The notes beneath the pieces are model-generated. The model was not told where the DNA came from. It did not search any database and worked only from the letters and a program-made list of their open reading frames with translations. Below, piece after piece: positions 33,297-47,600 of a stretch of DNA of 64,000 nucleotides. The stretch's first letter is position 1. Every line of letters begins with the position of its first letter. A program made the translations under genes and the position numbers. This stretch comes from Saxidomus purpurata (taxonomy: Eukaryota; Mollusca; Bivalvia; Venerida; Veneridae), in NCBI GenBank assembly GCA_022818135.1, contig JAFMSR010000002.1, positions 51,626,348 through 51,690,347 of the forward strand, read 5' to 3'.

Positions 33297-34538
33297 TCTT
33301 AATTTATTTGTAAATAAAACAGAACGTATCAGACTTCCCGTATAACAATCTTATTCTTCATCAAATGTAACATACCACTTGAAAACCACTTCTATATTGT
33401 AGCGAATTTAAACGGAAAGTGGTGGTTAAGTTGAACTTACATGCTGTCTCATCCCAGCCAACATTGTTATGCGTTACAGTGATATGCCGCTGACTTGCTT
33501 TAAGTACTGATATAGCTGTTATACGAGCGTTAGAATCGAACAAGCGTTAGCAAAAGCAAAACAACTTGAAAAGAACAATGAAGCGACGTGAAGTTGGCAG
33601 ATGATTTGTGATGTATGAGACAAAGGCACAGACATGACTACATACTGCGATCTAGGTCTAACTGGTCAATGCTGGTGATACATCAAAAGAGAGGACAGTC
33701 ACATTACGATATCTAGTGCATCAATGTTTGCTTTCTCCTGTCATTTGATCGACATATACATGTATCTCCTTGAACTTGAGAAGGTTTACTCTAAAAATAA
33801 GCACAAATCTTATTACTTCGAAACATAATAAATTAAATTTAAAAAGGATGCCACAAAACATCAGTTCAAATAAAAATTCCAGCAAATATCGGTAAAATCA
33901 GCATAGACGTACGTGTTGTAGTTCGACAAAAAACTTTATTAACCATTATAATTATTGGGCGGATAGCGATTTACTATAAAAAAAGTAAGTATATATACTA
34001 GTTTTTTGTATACAAACGAAGCTATTTGGAGAAAATGTTATTCTTGCAAATTACTATTATTTATCATTTTAAAACCCAGCGTTTTTTAACCTTTTGAGAA
34101 AATAATCTGCAAGTTGCATGCCCCTTTTGAAGACAAACATTATATGATTGAATTCCACGGGGCATTGTACCATCGTGATAGAAATGGGGTTCGTCAAAGG
34201 TTGACTGTTGCATAAGGATTTAAGACTCTGTGGTCTCTTCTAAGTTTTACAACGAAAATGACGATGGAATTGTGCACATTTTCACAGTACTGCAAGACTA
34301 ACTCCTGCAGGACTGCTTTGCTCGGTTGCTACTCGAACCTTTAGGAAACATAAATACCAGACTGTTTTCCACTTGCTCGGTGTTATCATTGAGCCTTTTT
34401 GTTTCGTCTAAATTGCAGAAACTATTTTAATTGCAATGTCCACACAGCAAATGTGGTCCACTGTGTTTGTTACTTGTCCTACCAAGGGTTCGTTAGGGTT
34501 ATTCAGAGTTAAACTAGGACGGTGTAATAATTCTGTCG
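33297..34538. other. TLR upstream region
   Basis: No coding exon recognised. It would contain the TLR promoter (minus strand), and no TATA box or kB site stands out clearly. Confidence 0.4.
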
Positions 34539-34908
34539 TTGCAAACACAGGTGGAAGGAACATACCTTTGACCCCAGAATAAATTAAAAGAAACTAAATA
34601 TGTGTGACATTTTTCTGGGTTGAGCGAAAATTGCTAAACCAGTGTTGTCATTTTCGCTTGTAGAACAAAAATGGCTTGGAATTTTCATTGAAGTAAACTT
34701 TTTCTTAAAGCCCTATCATTTCCCTCTACAATTCGTCCAATTTGTTTGACGTAACTCAAATTTGAAAGAAATGGAAGAGTTTTTCGAAACGACATGCTTG
34801 TTTTCATATAGCGTGTGTTGGGAACCTTGTCTATATTAAAGAGCTATGAAAAACAGTTTTAAATTTGTAATGGGGTCAAAGGTATGTTCCTCCCACCTGC
34901 AGTTGCAA
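34539..34908. mobile_element. 370-bp MITE with about 37-bp terminal inverted repeats
   Basis: The left end TTGCAAACACAGGTGGAAGG and on to AACATACCTTTGACCCC is matched, inverted, by the right end (GGGGTCAAAGGTATGTTCCT, then CCCACCTGCAGTTGCAA). The internal 290 bp are non-coding. Superfamily is not assigned and no clear target duplication was seen. Confidence 0.75.
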
Positions 34909-37384
34909 ATGTCATTTTTCAGAAAAAGCAAGAACCGTAAACAAGAATTCCCGTAGCCTTGTTTGGACAGAGTATAGATCTACATACATCCGTAGCAGAG
35001 TTTTTTAAATGAGTTTTTTAATGACATTTAAGCTGTCAGATTTAAAACATGATTATATAATAAAGAAAAAACATGCATTAAATAAAACTCGTATTGATGT
35101 TAAATACAAAGATGTACCTGTCGAACCCGATACAATAAACAATGAAAATGGTTCCTAATAAAATAAAAGGTCATTATTGCACATTTTGAGTGCAGTATTC
35201 ATTCTTTTCTACAAACGTTTCAAATGATGCTGGTTCTATTTACATTCATGAATTTCACATTCAGCTATGTGCCTTTGAACGACATGACATGTAGCACATT
35301 GTCTATTTCTATGCACGCTGCCATACATCTTACTGATACTGGAATGTAGTCCAGCAAACTATAAGAATGCTTTTAAGGGGAAAAATTTAAAACTTTTCCG
35401 CTTTGGGTACATGTGTATCGATCTGATACCGTGATGTGTGTATTCTACTTCCTGCTAAACACTGGTCTTTGTCAACACAAAGCTAGTCGGGATCATTCAG
35501 TGTGCTTAAAAGGACATCTTGTCATGACAACAGTCAGCAACTTTGTAACAATAAGGCGCAATGAACATATATGACAGCATGACGTTTAATCCTCTCTCTA
35601 CACGATTTAAAATGAGTAAACGTACAAAGAAAAAGATTACGAAATACAACGACCTACCTTCCACTTTCTTTTTAGGTATGTGACTGGTTTTTCAAAACCT
35701 ATAGCTAATCATTTCTTTTAACCTAAAACAATGCAATCATATTTTCAGCCACATTTTATACATGTACATACCAAGTAGTGTGATCAGAATGGCCACAGAC
35801 AGCATAAACATATCACATCTACTATTATCTTTATTACCTGAAGGACCACTAAGCTAAGAACATGTACATATATACGTACTTCTTTACTTATCAGGGATTT
35901 TCCAAAAACGTATTTCAAAAGATAGTAAATAAGCAAATAACGGCCTCATAAATTTTGATTAAATCGGAACAAAAGTAGGTCTGCAGCCCTCACTGATACA
36001 GTAATCAATATTGTAAATTGATCACACCGATCTACTAATATTTGTCTATTATTATTTTTAATATGAAAGTAACTTCAACACTTTTCAGTGCAATCACAGG
36101 ATATGATGTATATAACTATTGAAAAATAAACGGGGTTACCCTGTAAAGGGTCCTCAAACCAAAAAAAAAAAATTTTAAAAAATAATTGTAAATTGAAGAA
36201 AAAGTTGGCCCGAGTTTGAACCTTTCAACATTTAACATTTCAAAAAGTTCTTGTTGCGTCAGTGCGTCTAACACGTAGTCGCCTTGCAGCGTCTAAATAT
36301 AAGAAATTGTCTTCGCAAGTGTTAAGAACATCGTTTGAAAGTGAGAGTTGTGTCGCTTGGTTTTATAAGTCGGCATTTATTTTTGCGCAAAAGTGATATA
36401 CTGAATCACGAGGTGTCATCATTCTTAAACTAGTGCAATCAAATTTGCGTCACAGTCATTGACTCGATGTATGGTGTTGGGCCCAGTGTTCATGGGAGGT
36501 CCAGAATTCGTGGTACTCAGATTAACATTAAAATACATTAAGTCATTGACATTATCAATATAATTATCTATCTTTTTCATTTTAATAGTGCAAAATATTG
36601 TTTTCTCAAAATGTGATTGCTAGTCAACAGTCAAATTTGGCAATCGGCTGTCCACAAACAAATTGGAACGATAAAGGAAAAAATAAATTTAACCATTTAA
36701 ATCTAACGATGATCTTTTCACTCTGTCATCTCCATTTAGCAGATTTTAATCGAGCATTATTCAACTGACACAGAGGCAGGCAAAGTATCCACTCAAAGAA
36801 GGACTTCAGATCTTCTATGGAGTCTGTGGAGATACTCGCAGGGAGAACAATGGTCGATATATGCTTTAAAAAGCGCTCTATTGAAAACTAAAAATACGGA
36901 TTTTACAAACCAGTGTCTGAAAGCTTTAAATGACAATGTCATGTACTTGTGTTAGATTCCTTCAGGTTTGATGCAAGATTGGTGTTGTGTTTTTAGTGTT
37001 TGTAGCAATTCTCAGAATTCTGATATGACAGGGTTATGGCGGCTTAGCTCCGAGTTACACCTTTTTCTTGTCGAAAAAGAGCGTCCTCAGTTGGGCCGAT
37101 AATTTGATATATCTTAGAGTAATTTCTCTCATAAAGTATGCAGGTCTACGTTCTTAATTTTGTAGTTGGCTTTCTGAGATGTTCAAAATCTCGCCGTCGA
37201 AAAGGGCCGAATCATAACCTTGTTTTGATATCTTCTTAACACGCTTTTCATTTTCAAGGAGTTTAATACATGTATCTTGAGTTTCCGTTATGACCAACAA
37301 GAGTAGCTGCTTGTGCAATCTCATTCTTCAAACGATGCCCTGTGTCTATTTTTTTTTATATTAAAACAATGTAAATCGCTTATT
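34909..37384. other. Intergenic sequence, no gene recognised
   Basis: AT-rich, with stops in all frames and no conserved motif found. Confidence 0.4.
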
Positions 37385-37553
37385 AGTGACAGGATACGAT
37401 GGTCGCTTTAGTGGAATAGCGGGGTGGTCGTTTTACTGATACAAACGACCAATAGAATATATAATAAAAACAGTTGGTTCTTTAAAATAATGGTCGTAAT
37501 AGCGGTGTGGTCGCATTTTCGGCGTGGTCGTAATGCGGAATTCTACTGTACTT
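37385..37553. mobile_element. Possible DNA-transposon end
   Basis: A GGTCG-rich segment with repeated GTGGTCG/GGTCGTAATAGCGG and a terminus ending GCGGAATTCTACTGTA looks like one end of a TIR element (TACAGTAGAATTCCGC when reversed). The matching end was not found, so this is weak. Confidence 0.3.
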
Positions 37554-38021
37554 GATATCTAGTCTTTTTGAAATTTTTATCAGTAAACTACAGTCTACTC
37601 AATGTTAAATAAAATCGAAAACGATTTGTATTTTCTACTTTCTTTTAGAGAATGGTTTAAAATATTCACATTGAAAGGAATAAAGTACTTCAAAATTGTA
37701 ATCGGTTTAAACTTTTGATACTTTGACATCTTAGAAATATCTACAGAGGCAGTGTGTCTAACATGTGGTCGTTTTTTAACATTAACTTGTGCGAACATGC
37801 TATTGTAAGTGTTATACGTTGCTATAAATGTGCTTATGTGTGTCACATGGTGTTATAATTCGATAACTAGTGAACTCAAATTTGCGTCAGTATAACAGCC
37901 TAAATGTATATAACTACAGTCTCGTAGTCGTAGAATCACTCATACTCACATATTTGTTAGAGAAAGAATAATTTCATTGCCTTGCTTTCTTTCTGTCTAT
38001 AAAAGATACGTTGTATGTACA

Positions 38022-38650
38022 ATGCCGAGTACACATCAGTTTTTGTTATTATGGCTTTCTTTTTCATTGGTCAATCCGGAGAGTCAACCTGGTGTGATGG
38101 ACAACGTACAAGTTTACGCAACACTGTGTCCGTCCAGTGTTTGCAATTCAACACAAAGGGAGGTAAGGACTATCTACTTTGTAATCTTTGTTTAAAACTT
38201 AATGTTGGCATTTTAATTGTTTAACTGTCAGCTGGTCTAATTCAATGCGAGAAAAGATCTGTCATATTTATTGACACAATCTAATTGTTAATCTGTTCAA
38301 CTGATAATCTGAGGAAAGCACACAAGACGGGCTTCAGCTCGTCTCATAAGTTTTTGGGGGAACAACTACCGATACAAATATAAAGATATGATATGAACAA
38401 ATTGCTCACAATTCTTATACCTTCTTTCGAAAGCTCCAAATAACATTGTGACTAATGCATGATACTCTTCGATTAATGGAAGAATCAAGACCCTGACAAG
38501 CCAGTCAGTGTGAGAAAGCTGTATTAACATTTGAAAAAATAAATTCACAATTTATGTGAGTACGTTTACAGGAAAAAATGTTGATTGAAATAATTGTGAA
38601 CAATTTTCAAAGTTTGAGCAAAAATGAAGTAGTAAATGGTAAAATTAGCG

Positions 38651-38697
<47 letters not shown>

Positions 38698-41600
38698 CGA
38701 AACAGACGGAAAAGGGATATTGCCGTTCAAAGTGACCATGCAAGTATATTTAGAAAAACACTTATCATTGATTAATATTCCAGGAAAAAAGTATACCACC
38801 AAAGTTATAATCTGACTCTAAAATCTCTATACCAGTTTCATTCTTTGAACTTGTATTTATTTATCATTTTAACTTCATTGAACACATTATTTGTGTTTGG
38901 AGAATATGATATGCTAGATGTAGGGAATGTCACTTTAAATAAACATCTCAAGGAATTGGTAGAAAATCCTATCCGTAAGATTGTCTGCTTTGAAAATACA
39001 TTCTACTAGGACTGATTGGATTTTGCGTGTAGAAATGTAGATAAAACAAAATCTTTAAATATTTACATTGTATCGAATAAATTCCAGTAGAAGCTTATAT
39101 ATGGTATACAGTATATTGAAAACCAACTTTTTTGTTAAGCATTGCAAAAATAAAGACAGATGAGAAATATATAAATACAAGCGTTTTCAGAGAAATTCCC
39201 CAAGTTAATATACCATTAAGTTGTATTGACAAATATCCATTGGAGGATTGTTCAAATATGAATGCATGTAGAACGTTATCTCACTCAATAATACGAAAAT
39301 CAGGAGGAAATTAAGATTATTGGGTAGATAAACAAGTTAGCTTTACATTGATACCACACCCATCCGTTCTCTTTAGCTGTGTCTATCGCTCGCTAAACAT
39401 TACCTACTCGTGTAAACTAATACAAAAATGGTTGGAAGAAGGTCAGCGTACGCCGTTGAAATACGGTCCTATAAGAATCGTTGTATTCTTGGCATAGGGT
39501 GTATATACATTTTTGATGAAATGTGTTCTGTTTATGGGCATAATTAAATGTCTTTTTCGACAGTTATTCGTTGGTTTAAGAAATTCAAATGTGGGTTAGC
39601 TTCAACAGAAGATGCACCACATGGCCGTCGGCCGAAAACAGCAACGTCTGCGAAGATGGTTGCTAGAGTGAAAGAAATAGATGCTATTGATGCAAGGTAC
39701 ACCGCTAGGCAAATAGCTAGTGTGGTTGGCATCTCTTTTGGAGCAGCTTATTCAATTCTGAAACGTAATTTGAAAATGAGAAAGATCAATGCAGCGTCTT
39801 TCGCAAAATGTCGTCACTGGTGACGACACATGGGTTCACTTTTTTGAGCCCAAACAAAAGATTCAGAACAAATATGGGCAACAAAGTCTGGCAAAAGACC
39901 ATGCATTGCAAAGCGGACCATGAGTGTCAAGAAGGTAATGTATGCCATATTCTTCACAAATCAGGGTCCTGCCATTCAGGTTGCTGTACCTAAAGGCAAA
40001 TCCGTAAATGCGAAGTTTTACAAGACTAAAGTTCTTCGAAAACTGAAGAAATATTTCAAAAATCGAAGACCTGCAACTGGTTTGGCCAATATCAGATTGC
40101 TACATGACAATATGTCATCGCACAAGGCGTCTATTGTACAAGACTTTCTGAAGCAGGAAAATTTGTCCAGCGCAAACACCTCGGTTCTGCAATATTTCAC
40201 TTTATTTTATGTTTCTCGGTGGTTTATCGAAATATAACGGTGAATTATATTCCGATAAACTCACTGTCCACGCATTGAAAATTATCAAAATATGTTACAC
40301 GGAATAACGTCAAAAAGTATACCGAGCGTACTGAATGGACCGTTCCGCAACCAATATTTTTAACCAATGAAAACGCGCAGTTTTATTCACTGCGGTATAG
40401 CTTGTTGCTACCCGCCATCTTGTGCTCACAAGCTATCGCTTAGATACAGCTTGTTTACAAAATAAACATTACGATTTTTGCGTTAATTTCAACCATATGA
40501 CGATGACATCGTTAAAATGACGTCATGCTTGCGATGCTTTCTGGTGATGTTTCCCGCGATTTTCGATATTTTATTAAAATAAACTTAACAAAAGTAGAGT
40601 TTGAGACATAAAATAAACAGAAAAATTGTTGGTATCGATGTCATATCACGATAATTTCACACGTGAACACCAAAAGTAGTTATTTTCACTCGTGGCTGCG
40701 CCACTCTTGAAAATATCACTTTTGGTGCCAACTTAGTGAAATAATATCGTGATCTCACATCGAAACGAACAATTATTCTCTATGTCCTCATAGTATACCA
40801 GAATAGACTATGAAAATGCCTTCAATGATTGGGTTAGAAGACTGACTATTTGCATATGTGTTGGAGGTGAATACTTCGAGGGGACAAAATAAAATTTTCA
40901 TTGAAATCTATCAAGGATACATTTTTATGTGCTTAGATGCATTCATATTTGAACATTCCTCGTATTTATATATGTATATTTTGTATTTCATGCTTATAGG
41001 ACATTTATGGTTATTCTGTCAGTTTCTTATAAATCAAAGTTGACTTATTCAAAGCTTATTCAAAGCTTATTCAAATCTTCCCTGACTTGACCAAGAAACT
41101 GACAGAATAACCATAGGCGCGAAGCGCCTCAATAGTTTTAATTAGGGATGGGAACGAATATTCGAATATTCGAATATTCGAAAATCGGCCGAATATTCGA
41201 ATGCGAAAATCAAATTCGAATATTCGTAAATTATTATATTTTTTAAATAAGTAGCAATCAAAGAAGCTAAATGCCGAATAAAACCGTTTGTTCTGTATTG
41301 TTTGTTTAGAGCGTGTCAAAAATTTCCCAATTAACACGAAAATTGCAATGCATAATTGACAGGGGGCATCGTTACGGATTAGCAGTTTGCATCAGGTGTT
41401 AGTGGGACTTTTATCTTTTGTTCATTTTAATTGTCGCCTGTTTTATGTAACAAATTTTAAAAGTTGTTTATCCACAATGTTCCAGGATCAACGTCATGTT
41501 TACGGAAACGAATAACCAATCACGCTTATACTGATATAACTCTTTCGTTGTCCAATCATTCAGAATAACTCAACTATTTTCCTTTAATAAATATGTTTGA

Positions 41601-44600
41601 AATTATTTTTAACATCCTTACTTTAAGTTTGATCTTCGCTAAACGATATTAATTTACTGTACGCTCTATCAATTATACTGCCCCCGGGGGTGGTTGGACT
41701 TAGGGGTTTCACGCGATCTGTTGAGTTGATGCTTTGATAAATTGACGTGTGCTATATTTTATTGTACTATGTACATGTTGATCTTTACGCATGTAAATAA
41801 AAAATCAATGTTTATTTATTTATTTGTTTTCCCGTATTTTCCTGGAAAAATTAATCCAGTTAAAGTAAACGCCGTTTCAACAGTTTTCAGGCTATGCCAG
41901 GGGGCGTATTAGGTAGGGGTTTTCTGCCACTTTTAAACTCCACGAACCCACAGGGGGGGGGGGAAAACCCTCCATCAGCGAGAAAAAAAAATTATTAATA
42001 TTATACACAAGAAAAATATAAAAACCGATTGAAATATTATCCAAACTTTTATTTGCGAAAATTATTTTTCTTTCCATATAAAATTATATACAGTTAGACA
42101 TTCATAGTTTATAGAAAAGGGAGGTAACTCTTTTACTTTAATTCCATTTTAACGGCTTTCTGAAAAGAATACAAATTTGTTTTTTTTTAAATCTTTATAC
42201 ATACAAATATTTTACGTAATACAAAAGATAAAATCGTGAAATGTTAGCCAAACTTCTCCTTGTGGAAAATTAATATTGTTTCTTTATATACCGTTTTAAA
42301 GTAAACACTTTCATACTAAACATACTGTAGTGTTAAGAAAATATACATGGACACCACAAAACGAATATTCGAATATATTCGAATATGCCAAACCGAATAT
42401 TCGAATATTGATTTTGGTATTCGTCCCCATCCCTAGTTTTAATTAATATAAATATTGACCTCGGCTATCGCTTCGGTCAATATTGCCCTCTTCTGGAGAA
42501 TATCACATCATAATCAATGCCTCACGAGTCCATAATTGTATGATATTAGCGGACGTGACGTTACTTGTTTGTTATAATATACAATGTACCTGAAGAAGAT
42601 GTAGGCCTACTGTAACAATAAGTCGAATTATATTGTGCAAAAAAAACGTTGTGATTCATTATATTCAGACACTAAAGTCGTGTTATGTATGAAAACAAGA
42701 TCGATACACAACATAACTTACTATTGATTAGAACGTAACTGGTATAATACTAAAGAAATAAGAGGATGATTGTTGGTTTTGGTGCAATATCACGTTATAA
42801 TTTCACCGAGTGGGCACCAATACGTTCACGAGTAAAAATAACTACTTGTGATGTTCACGAGTGAAATTAACGTGATATTACATCGAAACCAGTACAATGT
42901 ATCAAAAATCTTCTTCCCGGATTAACGTCGGAAAGAATACCGAGGGTAATGAATGTCGGAAACCATACGACGATGACGTCGTTAAGATTACGTCATAGAC
43001 TTCTATGTGCTATATGCTTTCTGATGACGTTTTCCGCGATCTTCGACATTTTATTGCAATAATCGCAACAGAAGTAGTTTTAAAAATAACCCCCACCCAC
43101 CACAAAAAATTGTTGATATCCATGTCATCCCACGTATAAATGTATGGTTAACGCACGTTTTTTCGTATAATAATATCTGCAGAATCCCGAGGTATGGTTG
43201 GAGCCCGAGCCCGTTAGGCTTTCTGCAGGTGTTACTACACGATATTCTAGCATAAATAGCATAAAAAATAATAAAAATAAAAATAAAACGCCCTTACTGG
43301 TACGACGTTCAATAATGCGGGACAACGTCTGTGTTGTTTGCCTAATATTTATGACGTCACCAGCGGTTTCCCAGCCCGGCACTGTTGACGCCGTACATGA
43401 TGTTAGACTTTGGGGACAGGTCCAGTGTCTACAATCGCCCTGTATTGCGCATAAATGAAAACGGGTTATAACGGCGCGTGAATCTCCCCGTTAACACACG
43501 TTTCTTCTCCTGTTAAAACACCGGCAAAATGGGCATAAATAGCACATATTGTGCTAGAAAAACACGAAAGATAGGTACCTCTGACACAAAGTCCGCGCCA
43601 TAGCGGTGTCGTAACTGCACCTTTTCAAAGGCCACTTGTAATTGACAACAATGTAACTTTTATATGTAACATTCCACAATTCATTTCCAACAAACGTGGA
43701 CAGGGGTTAACACGATAACTAAAATAAAGGAAAAAGTTTAATTACATTTGATTTTTACCAAGTGCCTTTTTAGAGCCTCTTGCTTTTGTAACGCGGATTC
43801 TGATATACACTAATCAAATCCCCAGCCACCAGGCTGAGGCTTTTCTGCAAAGCAGTTCTTCTTAAGCTTAAACCCCGGCAAAAGGAATAGAAGTCAACCT
43901 TTACAATATGAACTTAAAAATGGATTTAAAAGCATAAAAGTCTAGTAGTCCGTTACCTGGCGGAAAAAAATATAAAGAAAATCTTTGAACTGCAAAATTT
44001 ATAGAATCTATGTATAACTACGCTAGACCACGCTAATGAAATCTACAGTGATATATATTAAATAGAACAAGCTCACGTTTAGCATGGGTACAGTAACGGG
44101 ATATGTCTAGTGTACATTACCGGCTTGCCCGTTAATATCAATATATATTTACGGATCGTTGACCAATCAGAACACCGCAAATTTCATGGAAGGGCAATAA
44201 ACTCTGATATTTTAATGTAACGGTATCACGTGGTCGATCAGATAGGGATCGTGTGATATTTTAGGAATAGGACGTTTCTAACTTGGTTTTGTTATATTTA
44301 GTAGAAATATAAAACGTAATCCCTTATCCACCATTATCATTTGAACATTTATCATATTCTTAAAAAATGTGTTAAATTTTCAGAGAAATGCTCCTCTCCG
44401 TCGTTAAAAAGTTGACTCACAGAAAACAATGATTCCTTTCACAGATTTGATGAAATATATAAATTTTGAAATGTTTTGTGTCTTCAGACGCGGAACTAGA
44501 GTTCCATACTGTACATGCTATAAAACCATTCAACATTGACTGTTCTTTCAGGCTTGTAATAAATATAACGGGTGAACACGAAAGCGGGTTTGTAGCCCCA

Positions 44601-47600
44601 AAAGCGATTTGGATCGGACTTTATTTGTGAGCTACTTGTTGTCAGCACTTTGATTATTAATGATCTCATTAAAAAGAGAGTAATGGCAAAATGAAGCAAA
44701 CGCATTAATGTGAAGGCACATCCACTTGTCTTGAGAGTTGTAATGTCCTCAGATGATTCTCTAACATTGTTGGATAAAGAATTTTGTTTAAGAAAAGCTT
44801 TAGTTGCCAAAACAGAGAAAATAGTAACTCTTAATGTAATCTGAAATCATTGGCCTTATTCCAGTATTATTTGGCAAACATACATTTTAGACGTTCAATA
44901 TCTTAAAATTTAAAGAAAACTTATTACATATGTAGACTCAACATGCGCCAAAATGCGCCGCTAAGTTCCCTGCTTTAAATAATCTCGTTGGCACTGTTGG
45001 TCAGACTTTGAATTATTTTCACAGGAATGATTTTATTTTGTTTGATCCACTGTCAATATTGTACAAGAAGCGTTGCCATTATTTTCAAGTTATTGAATCG
45101 AAAGTCCCAATTTTAACTCATTTTAATCTGATGAATCAGTTTGTATCACAAATAAGAGGCTCGACAAGACCAATATTCTTACAAAAAAAGATGGCAGTAG
45201 TCTTACGCAGTGTGAGCATTTCACGACTACAAGAGCTGTTAGATTTTTACGAAGATGTCCCGCTTTGTTAGTCCGCGTTTTATCCAGTGCTTAAGTTTCA
45301 GTCCAAACTTATATTTAAAAGAATCCAGTTGAAATTTGGATAACGATGTAATAAGTACAAAACTATTTAACAATGTAAAGATATTAATGTAACACAAATC
45401 CGAAAAGCGAAACTTTTCAATACGAGGAGGAAGGTTAGATACGTTCTGAGATGTTCGTATACAGATTAAAAAGTTTCATTTTCATTACAATTCGACTTAT
45501 ATTCAACATAATCCCATTCTCTACCAACAAGGTTGCGTGACCTCTGCGTTAAAAGATGTTATTATCTTGTCGGTCTATAAAAGTCTCTACACGACCAATA
45601 CTACGCCAGTGTTTTCGATATTAAAGAGTTTTCAATAATTTTTCTTTCTTGTTTGCCTTGTCACCGCCGGAAGTGGAATTACAACATACTATATTCATAA
45701 TTTCTCAAAGATCCTACTTGTTATTTTTTACGGAATGCGCCAGAAAAACAAGAGTTATTTTACTTTGACTGTCATGTGATTTTCATGGTTTATTGATAAA
45801 TGCTGGTCAGACGCATGCACGCTATATTTTTTAACAAAATGCTGATGATAGTAGCAACTGCTTTAATCAATTTCTTTTTAGTTAATGCAAATATAATGAA
45901 AGAATCCATAATGTACATGTTGTAGAGTCCCACATCCCTGTATTTTGCATACCAGGCTATGAAAGAAGCTTGCATGCCCATCAAGACACCTCTGCAGTAT
46001 TGTTGCAAGGAGAGTGTTGTGAAAACTCGTGATGTCTTCAATTGCCCATGCCACATCACTGAAAATACTGAGGCATTATAAAAAAATATAAACAGGAACT
46101 TTTTTTTTGAGGCCACAAAATGGGGTAGCCCCATTTATTTTCCCCGTCCGTAAGTAAGGGTCGAGGAGCATCCATTACTCACCTTACATAAAAGACATAT
46201 ACATGTTTATACATATACAGCGACAAAAGAACACCTGATTAACTTGATTAATATATAAAAATCTAAGAATAGTATTGAGTACTGAAACTTACAAATGTAC
46301 GTGTTCATTGTATAATTATGTACCATCACTCGTGATAATCCCTTGCACGAAACGAAACGCAAGTCATTACATATAAGAGTGAAGATTCCATTATTTCAAA
46401 TTCTATTAATTGAGAAGCTTTCACAGAAAAGAAAAACTATTCAAATTTTGCTTAAGTATTGACATGTTAGATTTGTCTTTTTTCCATTAAAACTGATTAA
46501 AGACCGCGTTTTTTTATCATGATGTAAGTGTATTTTTCATTTAAGTGCCTTTTATCATGTTTCAATATGTTCCTGCTTTTCCAAAAGAGCCATTTTATTT
46601 CTAGTATGATAATATTGAGTAGTTTGCATTTAACAGGGCTATAATATATACCAAAAAGAGCGAGACTAGTATCTCTTTTGTTAAGCAATATTTAAATGGG
46701 TAATTACTTTTGGGTAATAACTGTGGTTCAGGAGCTCTTAAATTTAGGAGTCTCGAAAATAGGTCAAATCTAAAGTTGAAATGTCGGCTGTTTACTTTAT
46801 TTTCTATATAAGTGTTTTTGAAGAAAAAAATTTATTAATTGCTAACTTACCTGTTAGCAATTAATAAATTTTTTTCTTCAAAAACACTTATATAGAAAAC
46901 AGGAATTAATCAGAAATAAACTAAATTAAAGGAATGGTTAACTACTTTCCTTGTGTTTTTGTAAGATAATTGCCTTTTATTTCTAATTTATCGAAAACCC
47001 GTCAAAGTATTTGGTCTTCATGATTTTCCGAAGCTGCCCATGAAGTGGTGCAAAGTATGATCAAGTAATTGTATGCCCCTTCTGAAGATGATCAACTTTT
47101 CCCCAGGATCCAAGAAAACAGAGACCATAACCTTAGGAAAGAACTGTCTTTACTTGGCAGTGGTCAACTGTTTGGATTGCTACTTGTACTGAAGTGGTGG
47201 GTGGACACAAATATCAACCATAGTCACAAAACTCTAAATAAAACCCGATACTGCCAAACTGATTTGAAATAAGACAGTATGAAGTCCATGGCTGCATGCC
47301 AACAACTAGTAAAGTTGCATCCCTCTGGTACAATACTTTTCGCCCGATAGTATATACTAGAAGTGAGGATCAGGTCCTGGTTTTAATTAGTTGAACGATG
47401 TTGCTTTGCTTAAATGTGTTTAAAGGATGAAAATAATTATCTATTGATTACACTAGTTCAGCTTTCATTCACTAACATTGCATTAACATGTATTAATCGC
47501 TGTCGATACTTCAAAAATGATCAAACAAATTATTTAATCGTCCCATATTCAGACGCGTGTGAAATATTAGACTGTTGAAAGAAATTACACATATAAAGTG

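Noticed and set aside
43315..43458. Second signal-peptide-like first exon for the receptor gene
   Set aside because: A hydrophobic start and a GTCCAGTGT word resemble exon 1, but in a different frame and with no usable splice donor before the stop.
44496..46134. Open frames of 104 and 114 codons on the minus strand
   Set aside because: No domain, start context, splice signal or composition supports coding.
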